NCBI RefSeq assembly: GCF_014692525.1
Contig: NZ_JACNYL010000002.1
Location: 186,001-250,000 of the forward strand
DNA length: 64,000 bases
Direction: 5' to 3'
Source: Sphingobacterium chuzhouense
GTDB taxonomy: Bacteria > Bacteroidota > Bacteroidia > Sphingobacteriales > Sphingobacteriaceae
The first letter of the stretch is position 1. Each line of letters begins with the position of its first letter. Below the pieces are notes generated by a model. That model made no database searches. It worked only from the letters and a program-made list of their open reading frames with translations, and was not told where the DNA came from. The position numbers and the translations under genes were made by a program. This document shows positions 19,176 through 28,614 of the stretch, piece by piece.

Positions 19176-19991
19176 TTACAAGATATCAATGCGGGAGCTC
19201 CGAATGAGAAGTTCGTCCTGGCTAAACTGATTCGCTAAATCTACTTTAAGCTGTCTCCAAAAAACCTCGTCTCCGGTTGAAGACATGACTTCATATATGA
19301 TCAACTCGTCTTGCTCATGCCCTGTTTCCGGATTATCCCAAACACCGGTGACAGGCGATCGTCGATATACCGTGACTCCTCCAAATTTTTTGACAAGCAA
19401 ATTTCGTAAATCATCAAAATAGTGTTTTGGAAATGCTTTGGCCCTATTATTTTTCAGCGGTAGGAAAATCTCAAAAAGCAGTATTTTATCTAACTTGTCT
19501 TCACATCGGTGGATAAGCTTACAAGCTTGTTCTGCGGAAATCCGCTTTTCGATTTTAAGCTGTTTACCTTCCTGTTCAATGTAGTTTTTAAAGAATGCTT
19601 CCAGTTGTGTCCCGGCTTTTTTCGGCAGATCCTTAAGGGTATCAACTTTTTCATATAAAACAGAAGCTACGGGTACGGCAATAAAACGATCATTACGAAT
19701 CATCTTATTGCCATTATTGGATTCCGATTGATGAACGATAAACGCACCAATGATGCGGCACTCAACCGAACACCCCGGAAAGGTACTAAATTCAGATATG
19801 ACTATGACATCGAGTGGATCATCGTCTCCTCCTTTAGTTCCGGGTAAAAAACCAAAATCAAAAGGAAACGTCATACCTAACGGTAAGATTTTCTTCAGTT
19901 TCATCTGTCCGTTTACAGAATCGTAGGTATATTTTTGACAGCTTCCTGCAGGTGTTTCTACAATTACCGAAATAGTGTCCATAACGTTCAT
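19176..19991 (-). CDS. Family I inorganic pyrophosphatase fused to a C-terminal domain
   Basis: The 271-residue protein begins with a family I soluble pyrophosphatase: MTFPFDFGFLPGT and the metal-binding DDDPLDVIVI signature (about 45-70), followed by VPVASV. Family I hydrolyses diphosphate in the cytoplasm. From about residue 165 there is a second region of about 105 residues (FEIFLPL, KFGGVTVYRRSPVTGVWDN, DELIIYEVM, WRQLKVDLANQFSQDELLIR) that is not part of ordinary pyrophosphatases and resembles small stand-alone uncharacterised proteins. The frame opens with TTG at 20018; I chose the ATG at 19991 (19982 is also possible). Confidence 0.85.
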   Translation of the reverse strand: MNVMDTISVIVETPAGSCQKYTYDSVNGQMKLKKILPLGMTFPFDFGFLPGTKGGDDDPLDVIVISEFSTFPGCSVECRIIGAFIVHQSESNNGNKMIRNDRFIAVPVASVLYEKVDTLKDLPKKAGTQLEAFFKNYIEQEGKQLKIEKRISAEQACKLIHRCEDKLDKILLFEIFLPLKNNRAKAFPKHYFDDLRNLLVKKFGGVTVYRRSPVTGVWDNPETGHEQDELIIYEVMSSTGDEVFWRQLKVDLANQFSQDELLIRSSRIDIL

Positions 19992-20116
19992 ACTTATACT
20001 TGTTATTTCTATCTTCAACAGTTATGGTGCCTAAAAAGTTCTGATATAAACTGTGCCTGTACCTCCAGCAGCATTCGATTTTGTGCTTTAAGACAATGGG
20101 TTCACGCGGTTATCCA

Positions 20117-20147
20117 GTTGTATATCATATCATTTTTTTTAACTTTG
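20117..20147 (+). promoter_or_regulatory. Promoter of the TlpA-like lipoprotein gene
   Basis: GTTG at 20117-20120 and TAACTTTG at 20140-20147 are 19 bases apart, matching TTTG-N19-TAnnTTTG with one mismatch. The -7 element is 45 bases before the ATG at 20193. Confidence 0.6.
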
Positions 20148-20192
20148 AGTCTGTGATATAGGCAATAGATCATCTATAAAGTTTTATCGATA

Positions 20193-21299
20193 ATGAAAAC
20201 AGGAATATTTTTAACCAACATATTGGCATTGATTTTTCTCAACGCGTGCAATACCGTAAAAGAGAATAGTTTTATACTGACGGGACGCATCGATAATTCA
20301 GGCCAGCTCGAGTCTGTGATGTTATATGAGGGAGAAACATTTGTTGACTCTATTATTTTAGATGAAAATGGTAATTTTTATATGGAAGGTATAGCTTCTG
20401 AGCCAACCGTATATGAACTGCATGTAGAACAGGAATCCTACATGCTGGTAGTGGAAAATGGGGAAAAGGTGGAGTTTAATACCGATTTAAATGCACCCGA
20501 TCAATATACAATACAGGGTTCCGAAACCTCGGCAAAGATGAAAGAACTTAATCAAATGCGCGACAAATTCCAGGAACATCAGATGAATTTACAGCGCGAG
20601 TTTGAACAACGTCTTAGCAACGGTGAAGAACACGCTGCCGTTCAAAATGATCTCATAGCAAAAGATAACCTTTACACAAGCGAGTTATCAGAACAAGTTT
20701 TGCAGTTTTCGCGCGACAATGAAGATAATTTAGCCGGTTTCTTCGGCATGTTGGTCTTATACTCTGTAGATCCAATCGGACATGAAGAAGTGCTGGTGGA
20801 ATATGCAGAAAAAGCACAGCGTCAGTTTCCCAACAACCAAACTGTCCAGTCGTTCGCCACCCACATGGAAGAGATAAAACCATTGAGCATCGGACAGGTA
20901 GCGCCGGATTTCGGTTCGACGACACCAGAGGGCAAAGAGGTCAAGCTTTCTGACCTTAGAGGGCAATATGTTCTGCTGGACTTTTGGGCAGCATGGTGCA
21001 CACCATGTCGCCATGAGAACCCAAATATTGTCGAGCAATACCATCAATTTAAAGATAAGGGGTTTACGGTTTTCGGTGTGTCTTTGGATAGAGACCGCGA
21101 AGCATGGTTAAAAGCAATCAAAGACGACAAATTGGGATGGATGCAAGTCTCCGATCTTAAAATGTGGGACAGTGAAGCTGGTCGTTTGTATAATATCACT
21201 GCAATTCCCGCATCCTTCATGATCGATCCCGATGGTAAGATCGTCGGGAAGAATTTACGAGGACCTGCCTTAAAACAGTTTTTAGAGAAAAATTTATAA
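20193..21299 (+). CDS. TlpA/ResA-like thioredoxin-fold lipoprotein with DUF4369-type N domain
   Basis: The 368-residue protein has a lipoprotein signal (LIFLNAC, Cys about 19). A beta-rich DUF4369-like domain (about 25-110, FILTGRIDNSGQLESVMLYEG) and a helical linker (about 110-230) precede a thioredoxin fold with the redox motif WCTPC in DFWAAWCTPCRHENP at about 271-285 and a cis-Pro loop ITAIPASFMID. Such proteins are thiol-disulfide reductases facing the periplasm. The redox partner is unknown. The gene has its own promoter and precedes the CvpA-CAP gene by about 75 bases. Confidence 0.88.
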   Translation: MKTGIFLTNILALIFLNACNTVKENSFILTGRIDNSGQLESVMLYEGETFVDSIILDENGNFYMEGIASEPTVYELHVEQESYMLVVENGEKVEFNTDLNAPDQYTIQGSETSAKMKELNQMRDKFQEHQMNLQREFEQRLSNGEEHAAVQNDLIAKDNLYTSELSEQVLQFSRDNEDNLAGFFGMLVLYSVDPIGHEEVLVEYAEKAQRQFPNNQTVQSFATHMEEIKPLSIGQVAPDFGSTTPEGKEVKLSDLRGQYVLLDFWAAWCTPCRHENPNIVEQYHQFKDKGFTVFGVSLDRDREAWLKAIKDDKLGWMQVSDLKMWDSEAGRLYNITAIPASFMIDPDGKIVGKNLRGPALKQFLEKNL

Positions 21300-21375
21300 T
21301 ATACCTAATACAAGACGACATCCAATTTTGGACTACCAAAACATTTAATCGTCCCAATTGTCCTATTGGAACGAT

Positions 21376-22326
21376 ATGAACATAATTGATATCATACTTT
21401 TGCTGGTTTTCTTCATCTCGGTATGGACCGGCGTAACGAGGGGGTTCTTTGCCGGAATGGCGGGACTAGTCTCCTGGCTAGGAAGTTTACTGGTTACTTT
21501 TGCATTATATAGACATGTAGCCCGTTTTTTTGAGGCGAATATTACAGATGGCATTTGGACAATCCCTTTATCATTCCTATTTACATTGCTTATTACTGGC
21601 TCTATCCTGTCTCTGTTAGCGGCAAAAACCTTGAACGCTATTCCGTTAAAAATACAGAGACATCGATTGAACAACATTTTTGGGTTTTTACCGGGTATTG
21701 TCACAGGATTCCTTTATGCTGCTATTATCGCAACCCTTTTGCTCCTATTACCTTTTTCGGAATCCCTGACGTTGCAAACACGAGAAAGTAAAATCGCAGA
21801 ACAACTTACCAACGGATTCACGCGAATTGAGCAGCCATTCGCTCCCGCACTCGAAGATGTAAACCGATCCATTAATAAAATGACTATTGATCCCGGATCA
21901 TCTGAAAGCATAAGCCTTCCCTTTGTAGTGGAGAATCCCAAATCGAGACCAGATTTGGAGAGCCAGATGCTCGATCTTATAAATGAAGAGCGGGCGAAGG
22001 CGAACCTACCAGCGCTTACGTTAGATGAAGAACTGACACCGGTAGCGCGCCAGCACTCGGAAGATATGTTTGCGAGAAGTTATTTTTCGCACATTTCTCC
22101 GGAAGGACAGACACCGTTTGATCGCATCCGCACGGCGAACATTAGGTTTGTCGTAGCGGGCGAGAACTTGGCAATTGCACAAAATCTACTTTTGGCTCAT
22201 GACGGGTTAATGAATTCACCAGGACATCGCGCCAACATCCTTCGAAAAACATTCGGTCGTGTAGGAATCGGTATTCTAGATGGCGGTATATACGGCTTAA
22301 TGGTCACACAAAATTTCCGCAACTGA
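21376..22326 (+). CDS. CvpA-family membrane protein fused to a CAP/SCP domain
   Basis: From the ATG at 21376 the protein has 316 residues. Four hydrophobic helices (about 5-130; IDIILLLVFFISVWTGVTRG first) match the CvpA family. A linker leads to a C-terminal CAP domain (about 195-316) with the expected motifs: LINEERAKANLPAL, ARQHSEDMFARSYFSHISP, GENLAIA and SPGHRANIL. The frame also opens at a TTG (21358), which I reject. CAP domains in bacteria are extracytoplasmic and of uncertain function; the membrane anchor would display it on the periplasmic side. Confidence 0.88.
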   Translation: MNIIDIILLLVFFISVWTGVTRGFFAGMAGLVSWLGSLLVTFALYRHVARFFEANITDGIWTIPLSFLFTLLITGSILSLLAAKTLNAIPLKIQRHRLNNIFGFLPGIVTGFLYAAIIATLLLLLPFSESLTLQTRESKIAEQLTNGFTRIEQPFAPALEDVNRSINKMTIDPGSSESISLPFVVENPKSRPDLESQMLDLINEERAKANLPALTLDEELTPVARQHSEDMFARSYFSHISPEGQTPFDRIRTANIRFVVAGENLAIAQNLLLAHDGLMNSPGHRANILRKTFGRVGIGILDGGIYGLMVTQNFRN

Positions 22327-22371
22327 CCGAAACGAAAATCCGTTCCCCAGCGGAATAGGGAAATTACCTAC

Positions 22372-25233
22372 TCATGTGGATTCTTTGTAGGGGTTTTTAT
22401 TATCAGGCCGGGGAATAGCGACTTGAACATTTGTTCCTTTGGCGGGCGCTGAATTTATATCTATCTCGCCATTCAACAACTTAATCTTGCTGCGAATAGA
22501 TGCTAAGCCTATACCCGGTTTATGCAAACTATTAACTGTAATGCCCTGACCGTTATCGCTGACTTGTATGTTAATCTCTTCCCGTGTAATGTGGATAACG
22601 ACATAACATTTCGTCGCGTTTGCATGCTTAACAACATTTGTCATGAGTTCTTGGGCAGTGCGATAGATGGCCAGTTCCAAGTACTTTTCCATACGTTGAC
22701 GCGATCCGATAATTTTACACTCGAATTCTGTGCCATCAGACAACTGCTTACAAACGCCGTCGATCGCACTTTGAAGCCCAAACCTTTCCAGTGTGGTAGG
22801 CATCAGCTCGTGAGAGATTCGTCTAGTTTCAATGATCGTATCCTTTAGCAACTTATCAGTATAGGCTTTATTTGCGTTGAAATCACTTTCATCCATACCG
22901 TATCTTAAGCTCTCCATGTTAATTTTAATTCCGTAAAGGATTTGGCCGATGCCATTATGAAGGCTTTCGGCGATACGGTGCCGCTCTTCTTCCAGGGTGC
23001 TTAAAGAAACTCGAAAAATTTCCAACTTCTGCTCCGCTTCCATTTTCCGAATCTTTTCTTCGGCCATGCGAGCTGTCGAAATATCCATGTCTACCCCCAA
23101 TACTCGTTCGGTTCTGCCTTCATTGTTTACAACAACAGTCCCCTTAAGATGTAGTATTTTTGTCTTTCCCGAAACACTGATTTCTAACAGTTCTTCAAAA
23201 TCGCCATCACCGTTTCGGATATGCCGTACCAACCTTTTTGCTGCCTCCCGACCATTCCTTGTAGCGTATTCCAAGTATATCTCCGGCTTGATTTCTTTCC
23301 CCTTTTCCAAATCAAATAACCGATACATCCCATCCGACCAAGTGAAGTTCTTCTTGAGCATGTCGTAATCCCAGCTACCTAGAGCAGCTAAGTCTTCCGA
23401 TTGTTGTAACAGGAGGTAATTCTTAAGCCGTTCTTCTTCAGCCATTTTGTTGGCTGTAATATCCATGTTGGAGGCCACTACGCCATCATTAAGTTTAACA
23501 AACGTACAACTAAACCATTTCTGAAAACCTTCGTAGTCATAGAAATATTCTGTAGTCTGTGGTTCATTTGTTTCAATCGCTTTAACAATCATATCGAATA
23601 ATCCTGTCTTACGGATTCCTGGATATTCGGCGGTATATAGTTTACCAACCAAATCGGTACGCCCTGTTGCTTTTTCTAGTTCCTGGTTAACGGAGAGAAT
23701 TTTCAGATCTGTAATTTCACCATTTACTCCCCGTACAGCTTCCAGAATCGACATTTGCACCAGCGTGGTATCCAAGATGGACTGTAATTGATCCCGGCTT
23801 TGCTGCAATTCCGTGGTTCGGTCACGCACGTCTTGTTCCAAACGATTACGATATCGCAATTCGGCTTTCCGAAGAGCGATTTCTGTCTGCTTATGCTCAT
23901 CAATATCCTGTACTATTCCGATGATCGCCTCCCTACCACTGTACTCGATCGGCGCGACATTGATTGCTACCCATACGGGGCTATTGTCTTTCCGTTTGAA
24001 CCTTATCTCGCAGCTCGACCCCATACCGGTCTTCTTCATTGCCTTAAGCCAGGCTAGTCGCTCGATGACGTCATAATAAACGGAAGTAGATGGTTGCTCA
24101 AGCAATTCACCGGGCTCATAGCCGAGGATAGCTTCCAAAGCACGGTTGGAATAAATGATCTTGCCTTCCGTTGAACTAACACCTACACCGAGCGGTGAAG
24201 TTTGAGTCAGTGTGCGGAAACGTTCTTCGCTTTCACGGAGTGCTTCTGTGTTCCGCTTTAAGGCATTAATGTCGCTGATTACGGAAACAGCTCCCGTTAC
24301 CCGGCCGTCTTGATCAAGAGTCGGTACAGAGGCTATGCTGGTCCAGATCTCTCTCCCGGCGTCATCTATGTAAAGCATCTCCTGACCTGGCACAACAGTC
24401 TCGCCCCGTAATGCGCGTGCAACCGGAAAGTCCTGTGATTCAAGCGGTCGTCCGTTTACATCCCAAGCCTGCCAGTGCATAAGGTTTGCTCTGCTAAGGG
24501 ACGGAATGCGACCGACCGGAACGAAACGGCGATATTCGGCATTACCAAAAATGATCTCACCTGAAATGCTGATAACGGCAACGCCGACAGGTACGCTTTC
24601 GAAAGCAGCCGCCAGTCGAGCCACACTACCGCTCAGGCCCGCATCTGCTCGCTTACGATCTTCGGTATCCCGAAAGGTGACAGACAGATCGCGCTCCAGT
24701 AAGTCAGCGGCCTGGCGAGTAATTACGTCCAATAACGCTAATTGTCGATCTGTTGGTGTGTAGCTATGTTTCCAATGGCTGGAGATTATACCAACTACCT
24801 TGCCATTTCGAGCGATAAGCGGCGTAGCTTGCACTGCTTGAATCCCGGACAAGCTGTAATAGTCGAGGTCTTCAGTTCTTTCCAGAAACGCAGCTTGTTG
24901 TACATCCGTTACGAGGATACGTTTTTTATCCGCCAACGCTATCTTGCATACCCTCGCCCGCCCTGCTTCGATCCAGGTACGGAATTTAGTGGAGTCAGAG
25001 TCGGCTCCATCCCAAGTCAGTAACTCCAACACCTGTTTCTCGGCATCGTAAAGTTGCATACTGGCGGCATCAGCTTCCATAATTGTTAAACTAGTGCGAA
25101 GGATTTGCTCGTAAAGCTGTTCTACACGACCATCTTCAACAAGACTGTTGCTCAGTTCCTGCAGTAATATGATGTCACGAAGCTCCGTATTTTGAACGGA
25201 AGTCGCAGTTCCTGTATGTTTCTTCTTTTTCAT
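22372..25233 (-). CDS. Orphan multi-PAS/GAF sensor histidine kinase (NarX/HisKA_3 type)
   Basis: From the ATG at 25233 (MKKKKHTG) the protein has 953 residues and no obvious membrane segment, so it is likely cytoplasmic. A GAF domain (about 20-190) is followed by a series of about four PAS/PAC modules (SEERFRTLTQTSPLGVG is one), then a HisKA_3 dimerisation helix with the phospho-acceptor in EEERHRIAESLHNGIGQ and an HATPase domain (ELMTNVVKHANATKCYV, DNGQGI, GIGLASI). No response regulator gene is adjacent, so its partner must be elsewhere. The first ATG at 25263 gives ten extra residues unlike the family. Confidence 0.9.
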   Translation of the reverse strand: MKKKKHTGTATSVQNTELRDIILLQELSNSLVEDGRVEQLYEQILRTSLTIMEADAASMQLYDAEKQVLELLTWDGADSDSTKFRTWIEAGRARVCKIALADKKRILVTDVQQAAFLERTEDLDYYSLSGIQAVQATPLIARNGKVVGIISSHWKHSYTPTDRQLALLDVITRQAADLLERDLSVTFRDTEDRKRADAGLSGSVARLAAAFESVPVGVAVISISGEIIFGNAEYRRFVPVGRIPSLSRANLMHWQAWDVNGRPLESQDFPVARALRGETVVPGQEMLYIDDAGREIWTSIASVPTLDQDGRVTGAVSVISDINALKRNTEALRESEERFRTLTQTSPLGVGVSSTEGKIIYSNRALEAILGYEPGELLEQPSTSVYYDVIERLAWLKAMKKTGMGSSCEIRFKRKDNSPVWVAINVAPIEYSGREAIIGIVQDIDEHKQTEIALRKAELRYRNRLEQDVRDRTTELQQSRDQLQSILDTTLVQMSILEAVRGVNGEITDLKILSVNQELEKATGRTDLVGKLYTAEYPGIRKTGLFDMIVKAIETNEPQTTEYFYDYEGFQKWFSCTFVKLNDGVVASNMDITANKMAEEERLKNYLLLQQSEDLAALGSWDYDMLKKNFTWSDGMYRLFDLEKGKEIKPEIYLEYATRNGREAAKRLVRHIRNGDGDFEELLEISVSGKTKILHLKGTVVVNNEGRTERVLGVDMDISTARMAEEKIRKMEAEQKLEIFRVSLSTLEEERHRIAESLHNGIGQILYGIKINMESLRYGMDESDFNANKAYTDKLLKDTIIETRRISHELMPTTLERFGLQSAIDGVCKQLSDGTEFECKIIGSRQRMEKYLELAIYRTAQELMTNVVKHANATKCYVVIHITREEINIQVSDNGQGITVNSLHKPGIGLASIRSKIKLLNGEIDINSAPAKGTNVQVAIPRPDNKNPYKEST

Positions 25234-25449
25234 AAAAATCGCAATTAACAGCATACGTGGCAATTATGATAGCCGGAATAGCGATATATAGAATATGAAC
25301 GTGCAATAGCTCATATCGTTCATTTTTTGTGATTTTAAGACTATGAAAAGATAAAACTAAAGTGCTGATGGGAATCTCCGTCGTTTGGGGAATCGGCGTC
25401 TTAATCACTAGAATTGCGAAAACCGACTCCTATATTGCTACCTTGTGTA

Positions 25450-25480
25450 TTTGTCGATAATCAAAAAAGTGCTATCTTTA
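25450..25480 (+). promoter_or_regulatory. Plus-strand promoter in the kinase-ABC intergenic region
   Basis: TTTG at 25450-25453 is followed after exactly 19 bases by TATCTTTA at 25473-25480, one mismatch from TAnnTTTG. Transcription would start near 25487, about 290 bases before the ABC gene. Confidence 0.55.
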
Positions 25481-25555
25481 AAGTGCGAATTTAACATAGC
25501 CATCCGGTCTGATTATACCATACGTTTGAGGTATTTTCATTTAGGAAGTCGGGAG

Positions 25556-25575
25556 CAGACAAGAAGATTTGTCTG
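25556..25575 (+). terminator. Hairpin about 75 bases after the promoter, possible weak terminator or attenuator
   Basis: CAGACAA (25556-25562) pairs exactly with TTGTCTG (25569-25575) around a 6-base loop, followed by T-rich TTTGCGTTATTTTATT. The T run is interrupted, so terminator function is uncertain. Confidence 0.35.
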
Positions 25576-25773
25576 TTTGCGTTATTTTATTCCGGTGCCG
25601 TTATGACGTTCTTATAACGATGGTTACTCGAATAATAAGGATGCCCATTTTGGATTGGTATCCATTGATCTCGTGCAATCATTGATACACAAAACAGGCT
25701 AATAAAAGAACTGGAAAAGAAAAGCAGCTAATCTCTAGAATCATAAGTATATTAGCAGCAAAATACCCGTTAT

Positions 25774-26712
25774 ATGCTAGACATCCGTCATATCGTTAAA
25801 CAATATAGTAACCATCGCGCTTTGGATGATGTGTCCTTGCACGTACCAAAAGGTAGTATTTTCGGTCTTTTAGGTCCGAATGGCGCCGGAAAAACATCCC
25901 TTATTCGTATTATCAATCAGATTACTGCTCCAGATAGTGGGGAAATTTATTTCGATGGGGAGCTTCTTCATCCCAAACATATAGAGCGCATTGGTTATCT
26001 GCCGGAAGAACGCGGGTTATATAAAAAAATGAAGATCGGCGAGCAGATGCTCTATCTGGCGCAGCTTAAAGGATTGTCTAAAGGGGATGCCAATCAGCGC
26101 ATTCGACACTGGTTTGAAAAATTACAGATCGAAAGCTGGTGGGACAAGAAAGTGGAGGATCTTAGTAAAGGCATGCAACAAAAGGTGCAATTCGTCGCTA
26201 CAGTCGTACACGAACCAGATCTTATTATCCTGGACGAACCCTTTTCCGGGTTTGACCCCGTTAATGCACAGGTGATACAGGAGGAGATCCTGGAACTGAA
26301 TAAAAAAGGTGCTACTATTATATATTCTACGCATCGTATGGAATCGGTGGAAGAACTTTGTGATTACATCGCACTGATTAATAAATCGAAAAAAGTATTG
26401 GACGGCCCAGTTAGGGAAATAAAGCGTTCTTACCAAAACCAAATGTATGTTATTGAATTTAAAGAACAAGATGGCATCGTTCCACGCTTTATAGGGACAT
26501 CGTTATTTGAAGTGGTGGAAGAGAAAACAACGATTGACACCCATGAAGTCACTATTCGTTTACAGGACAACAATTCGTTGAACGACATATTAGTATATTT
26601 GATTTCTCAAGTTGAGATACACCAAGTGAAGGAAGTTATTCCATCTATGCACGATATTTTTATTGACCAAGTTAAAGAATCGACTAATAGCAAATATATC
26701 CATCATGCATAA
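25774..26712 (+). CDS. ABC transporter ATP-binding protein, NatA-like
   Basis: The 312-residue protein has a full nucleotide-binding domain: Walker A GPNGAGKTSL (about 34-43), signature LSKGMQQKVQ (about 134-143), Walker B LIILDEPFSGFDP, and a switch His in YSTHRME. A C-terminal extension of about 95 residues resembles DUF4162 of NatA-type exporters. It shares 8 bases with the permease gene downstream, so they are translated together and form one exporter. The substrate is unknown; sodium or antibiotic export is known for relatives only. Confidence 0.92.
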   Translation: MLDIRHIVKQYSNHRALDDVSLHVPKGSIFGLLGPNGAGKTSLIRIINQITAPDSGEIYFDGELLHPKHIERIGYLPEERGLYKKMKIGEQMLYLAQLKGLSKGDANQRIRHWFEKLQIESWWDKKVEDLSKGMQQKVQFVATVVHEPDLIILDEPFSGFDPVNAQVIQEEILELNKKGATIIYSTHRMESVEELCDYIALINKSKKVLDGPVREIKRSYQNQMYVIEFKEQDGIVPRFIGTSLFEVVEEKTTIDTHEVTIRLQDNNSLNDILVYLISQVEIHQVKEVIPSMHDIFIDQVKESTNSKYIHHA

Positions 26713-28024
26713 GATATTATTAATCATCAACCGGGAATACTTTAGCCGCGTAAAGAAAAAGTCTTTTTTGCTTGTGACTTTTCTTGTTCCCATGCTGTTT
26801 ATCGGTATGTATGTGGCTATATTCTTTCTTACTAAACAAAGTTATGAGGATACCCATGCCATTGTACATCTTATTGATGAAGAGGGCTCGATAGCCGATC
26901 AGTTAAAGAATAATAAGAATATTACGTATTCGTCTTCAAACATGGATCTGCAGGAGCAGATTAAAAACTTAAAAAATGGTGCTAAGAACACCAATTTATT
27001 GATCATACCTGCTGACTTTTATACCGCTAGGAAAATCGAGCTGTTATCTTCAGGAAAACCGAATATAGGCACACAAAATGAGATAAGATCGCAACTTCGG
27101 GAAATTATCCGTAACGAACAGTATCGCAAAATGGGGTTGAATGTCGATAGTATTCGCAACATTAACGACAACATCCAAATTGCGGCAAAGGAGGTTACCG
27201 AAACCGGAGACGCTAAGGATAGCCATACGGAAGTTGCTATGGGTATCGCTATGGGGCTGTGCTTCTTAATTTATTTATCATTAGTTCTTTTTGGCACCCA
27301 AGTGATGCGTGGTGTCATAGAAGAAAAATCAAACCGTATTGTAGAGGTCGTCATATCTTCCGTAAAGCCGTTCCAGTTGATGATGGGAAAGATTATTGGG
27401 ATCGGCTTAGTTGGCATCACGCAATTTGTGCTTTGGATTATTCTTTCTTTGACCTTGATGACCGTCTTTTCCACCGCTTTATTCAGTGATAAGGAGATCG
27501 CTCAACAAGCTATGGGACGCAACATGACAGAATTGCCTGGTGAGCAGTCTGCGACCGCAAACGCAGACTTTGATTGGATGGCCGCACTTGATTCTGTGAA
27601 TTTTACAGAACTTACGATCTGCTTTTTTATTTTCTTTTTTGGAGGATATCTGTTGTATAGCGCTTTGTTCGCCGCAGTAGGCTCTGCCGTGGACAGCGAA
27701 ACAGAAGCAGGACAATTTACGATGCCGATAACCATGCCGTTACTGATACCGTATGTCTTATCATTTGGCGTACTTATCAATGATCCACATGGAAGTATCG
27801 CAACATGGTTAAGCATGATTCCGTTTACATCGCCTGTCGCCATGTTGGTTCGTATTCCTTTTGGCGTACCTACCTGGCAGATTGTGCTATCTGCGTTATT
27901 GCTCATTGGTGGGTTTATACTCACGACTTGGTTTGCAGCACGGATATATCGTGTGGGAATTTTGATGTATGGCAAAAAAGCGAGTTTAAAAGAACTTATA
28001 AAATGGTTTAATTATAAGCAGTAA
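26705..28024 (+). CDS. ABC-2-type transporter permease, NatB-like
   Basis: From the ATG at 26705 the protein has 439 residues. One N-terminal membrane helix (about 22-44) is followed by a large extracytoplasmic region (about 45-180) and about five more helices, the layout of NatB/ABC-2 permeases. The ATG lies inside the last codons of the ATPase gene, showing translational coupling. A longer frame from 26663 lies wholly within the ATPase gene and is unlikely to be used. Confidence 0.88.
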   Translation: MHKILLIINREYFSRVKKKSFLLVTFLVPMLFIGMYVAIFFLTKQSYEDTHAIVHLIDEEGSIADQLKNNKNITYSSSNMDLQEQIKNLKNGAKNTNLLIIPADFYTARKIELLSSGKPNIGTQNEIRSQLREIIRNEQYRKMGLNVDSIRNINDNIQIAAKEVTETGDAKDSHTEVAMGIAMGLCFLIYLSLVLFGTQVMRGVIEEKSNRIVEVVISSVKPFQLMMGKIIGIGLVGITQFVLWIILSLTLMTVFSTALFSDKEIAQQAMGRNMTELPGEQSATANADFDWMAALDSVNFTELTICFFIFFFGGYLLYSALFAAVGSAVDSETEAGQFTMPITMPLLIPYVLSFGVLINDPHGSIATWLSMIPFTSPVAMLVRIPFGVPTWQIVLSALLLIGGFILTTWFAARIYRVGILMYGKKASLKELIKWFNYKQ

Positions 28025-28075
28025 TCTGGAAAACAAAACGTTGGGTAACGAGGTTATAAAAATTATAAAATTATC

Positions 28076-28483
28076 ATGACGACATCTCAAAACACAGAAA
28101 AGAAAAAGTCGGGAGTTTTTGGAAAAATCCTGGCTTGGCTGCTTATCATCATATTTCTTGCGGTAGGTGGCTGGGTTTACTATAGATACTATTTCGTATT
28201 TGGTGAAGGTGTTAAATCAGGTTATCTCAATTTCGCGGTAAAAAAGGGAAACCTTTTTAAAACATATGAGGGCAAGTTGATTCAAGAAGGATTACGGACC
28301 CAAACCGGTAGCGGCGTGTCAAGCAATGAGTTTGAATTTTCGGTGGAAAATGACTCGATCTTCAAGATATTGGAACTAAATAGCGGCAAATATTTTGACC
28401 TGCATTACAAAGAATATCACGGAGTATTACCTTGGCGTGGCAACACGCGGTATATCGTCGATGAGGTCATTAATATGAAGTAG
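28076..28483 (+). CDS. Small single-pass membrane protein of unknown function
   Basis: This 135-residue protein has one strong N-terminal membrane helix (about 19-43, ILAWLLIIIFLAVGGWVYYR) and a soluble beta-rich C-terminal domain (GYLNFAVKKGNLFKTYEGKL, FEFSVENDSIFKIL, YFDLHYKEYHGVLPWRG). Similar proteins are common next to varied genes in Bacteroidota; I do not recognise a function. It follows the ABC permease by 51 bases and is probably in the same transcript. Confidence 0.75.
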   Translation: MTTSQNTEKKKSGVFGKILAWLLIIIFLAVGGWVYYRYYFVFGEGVKSGYLNFAVKKGNLFKTYEGKLIQEGLRTQTGSGVSSNEFEFSVENDSIFKILELNSGKYFDLHYKEYHGVLPWRGNTRYIVDEVINMK

Positions 28484-28567
28484 CACCTATCTAGGTTTGG
28501 CTAATAAAAATTATCTCGTTATAAATGAACTTATTCGCCTTATAGTGGTGTTTTTTGTTTAAAAATA

Positions 28568-28599
28568 TTTGGAGTATAGGGGGAATTGTTCTACTTTTG
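28568..28599 (+). promoter_or_regulatory. Promoter of tRNA-His
   Basis: TTTG at 28568-28571 and TACTTTTG at 28592-28599 are separated by 20 bases, a full match to the Bacteroidota consensus, 16 bases before the tRNA. Confidence 0.75.
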
Positions 28600-28614
28600 T
28601 CTCATCAAAATCAC

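Larger units (their letters stand above)
25234..25773. other. 540-base intergenic region with a promoter and a hairpin
   Basis: No convincing coding sequence is present. Its right half holds a good plus-strand promoter (25450-25480) and a 7-bp hairpin (25556-25575), listed separately. It lies between the divergent histidine kinase and ABC transporter operon, so it also carries the kinase promoter, which I could not place. Confidence 0.6.
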
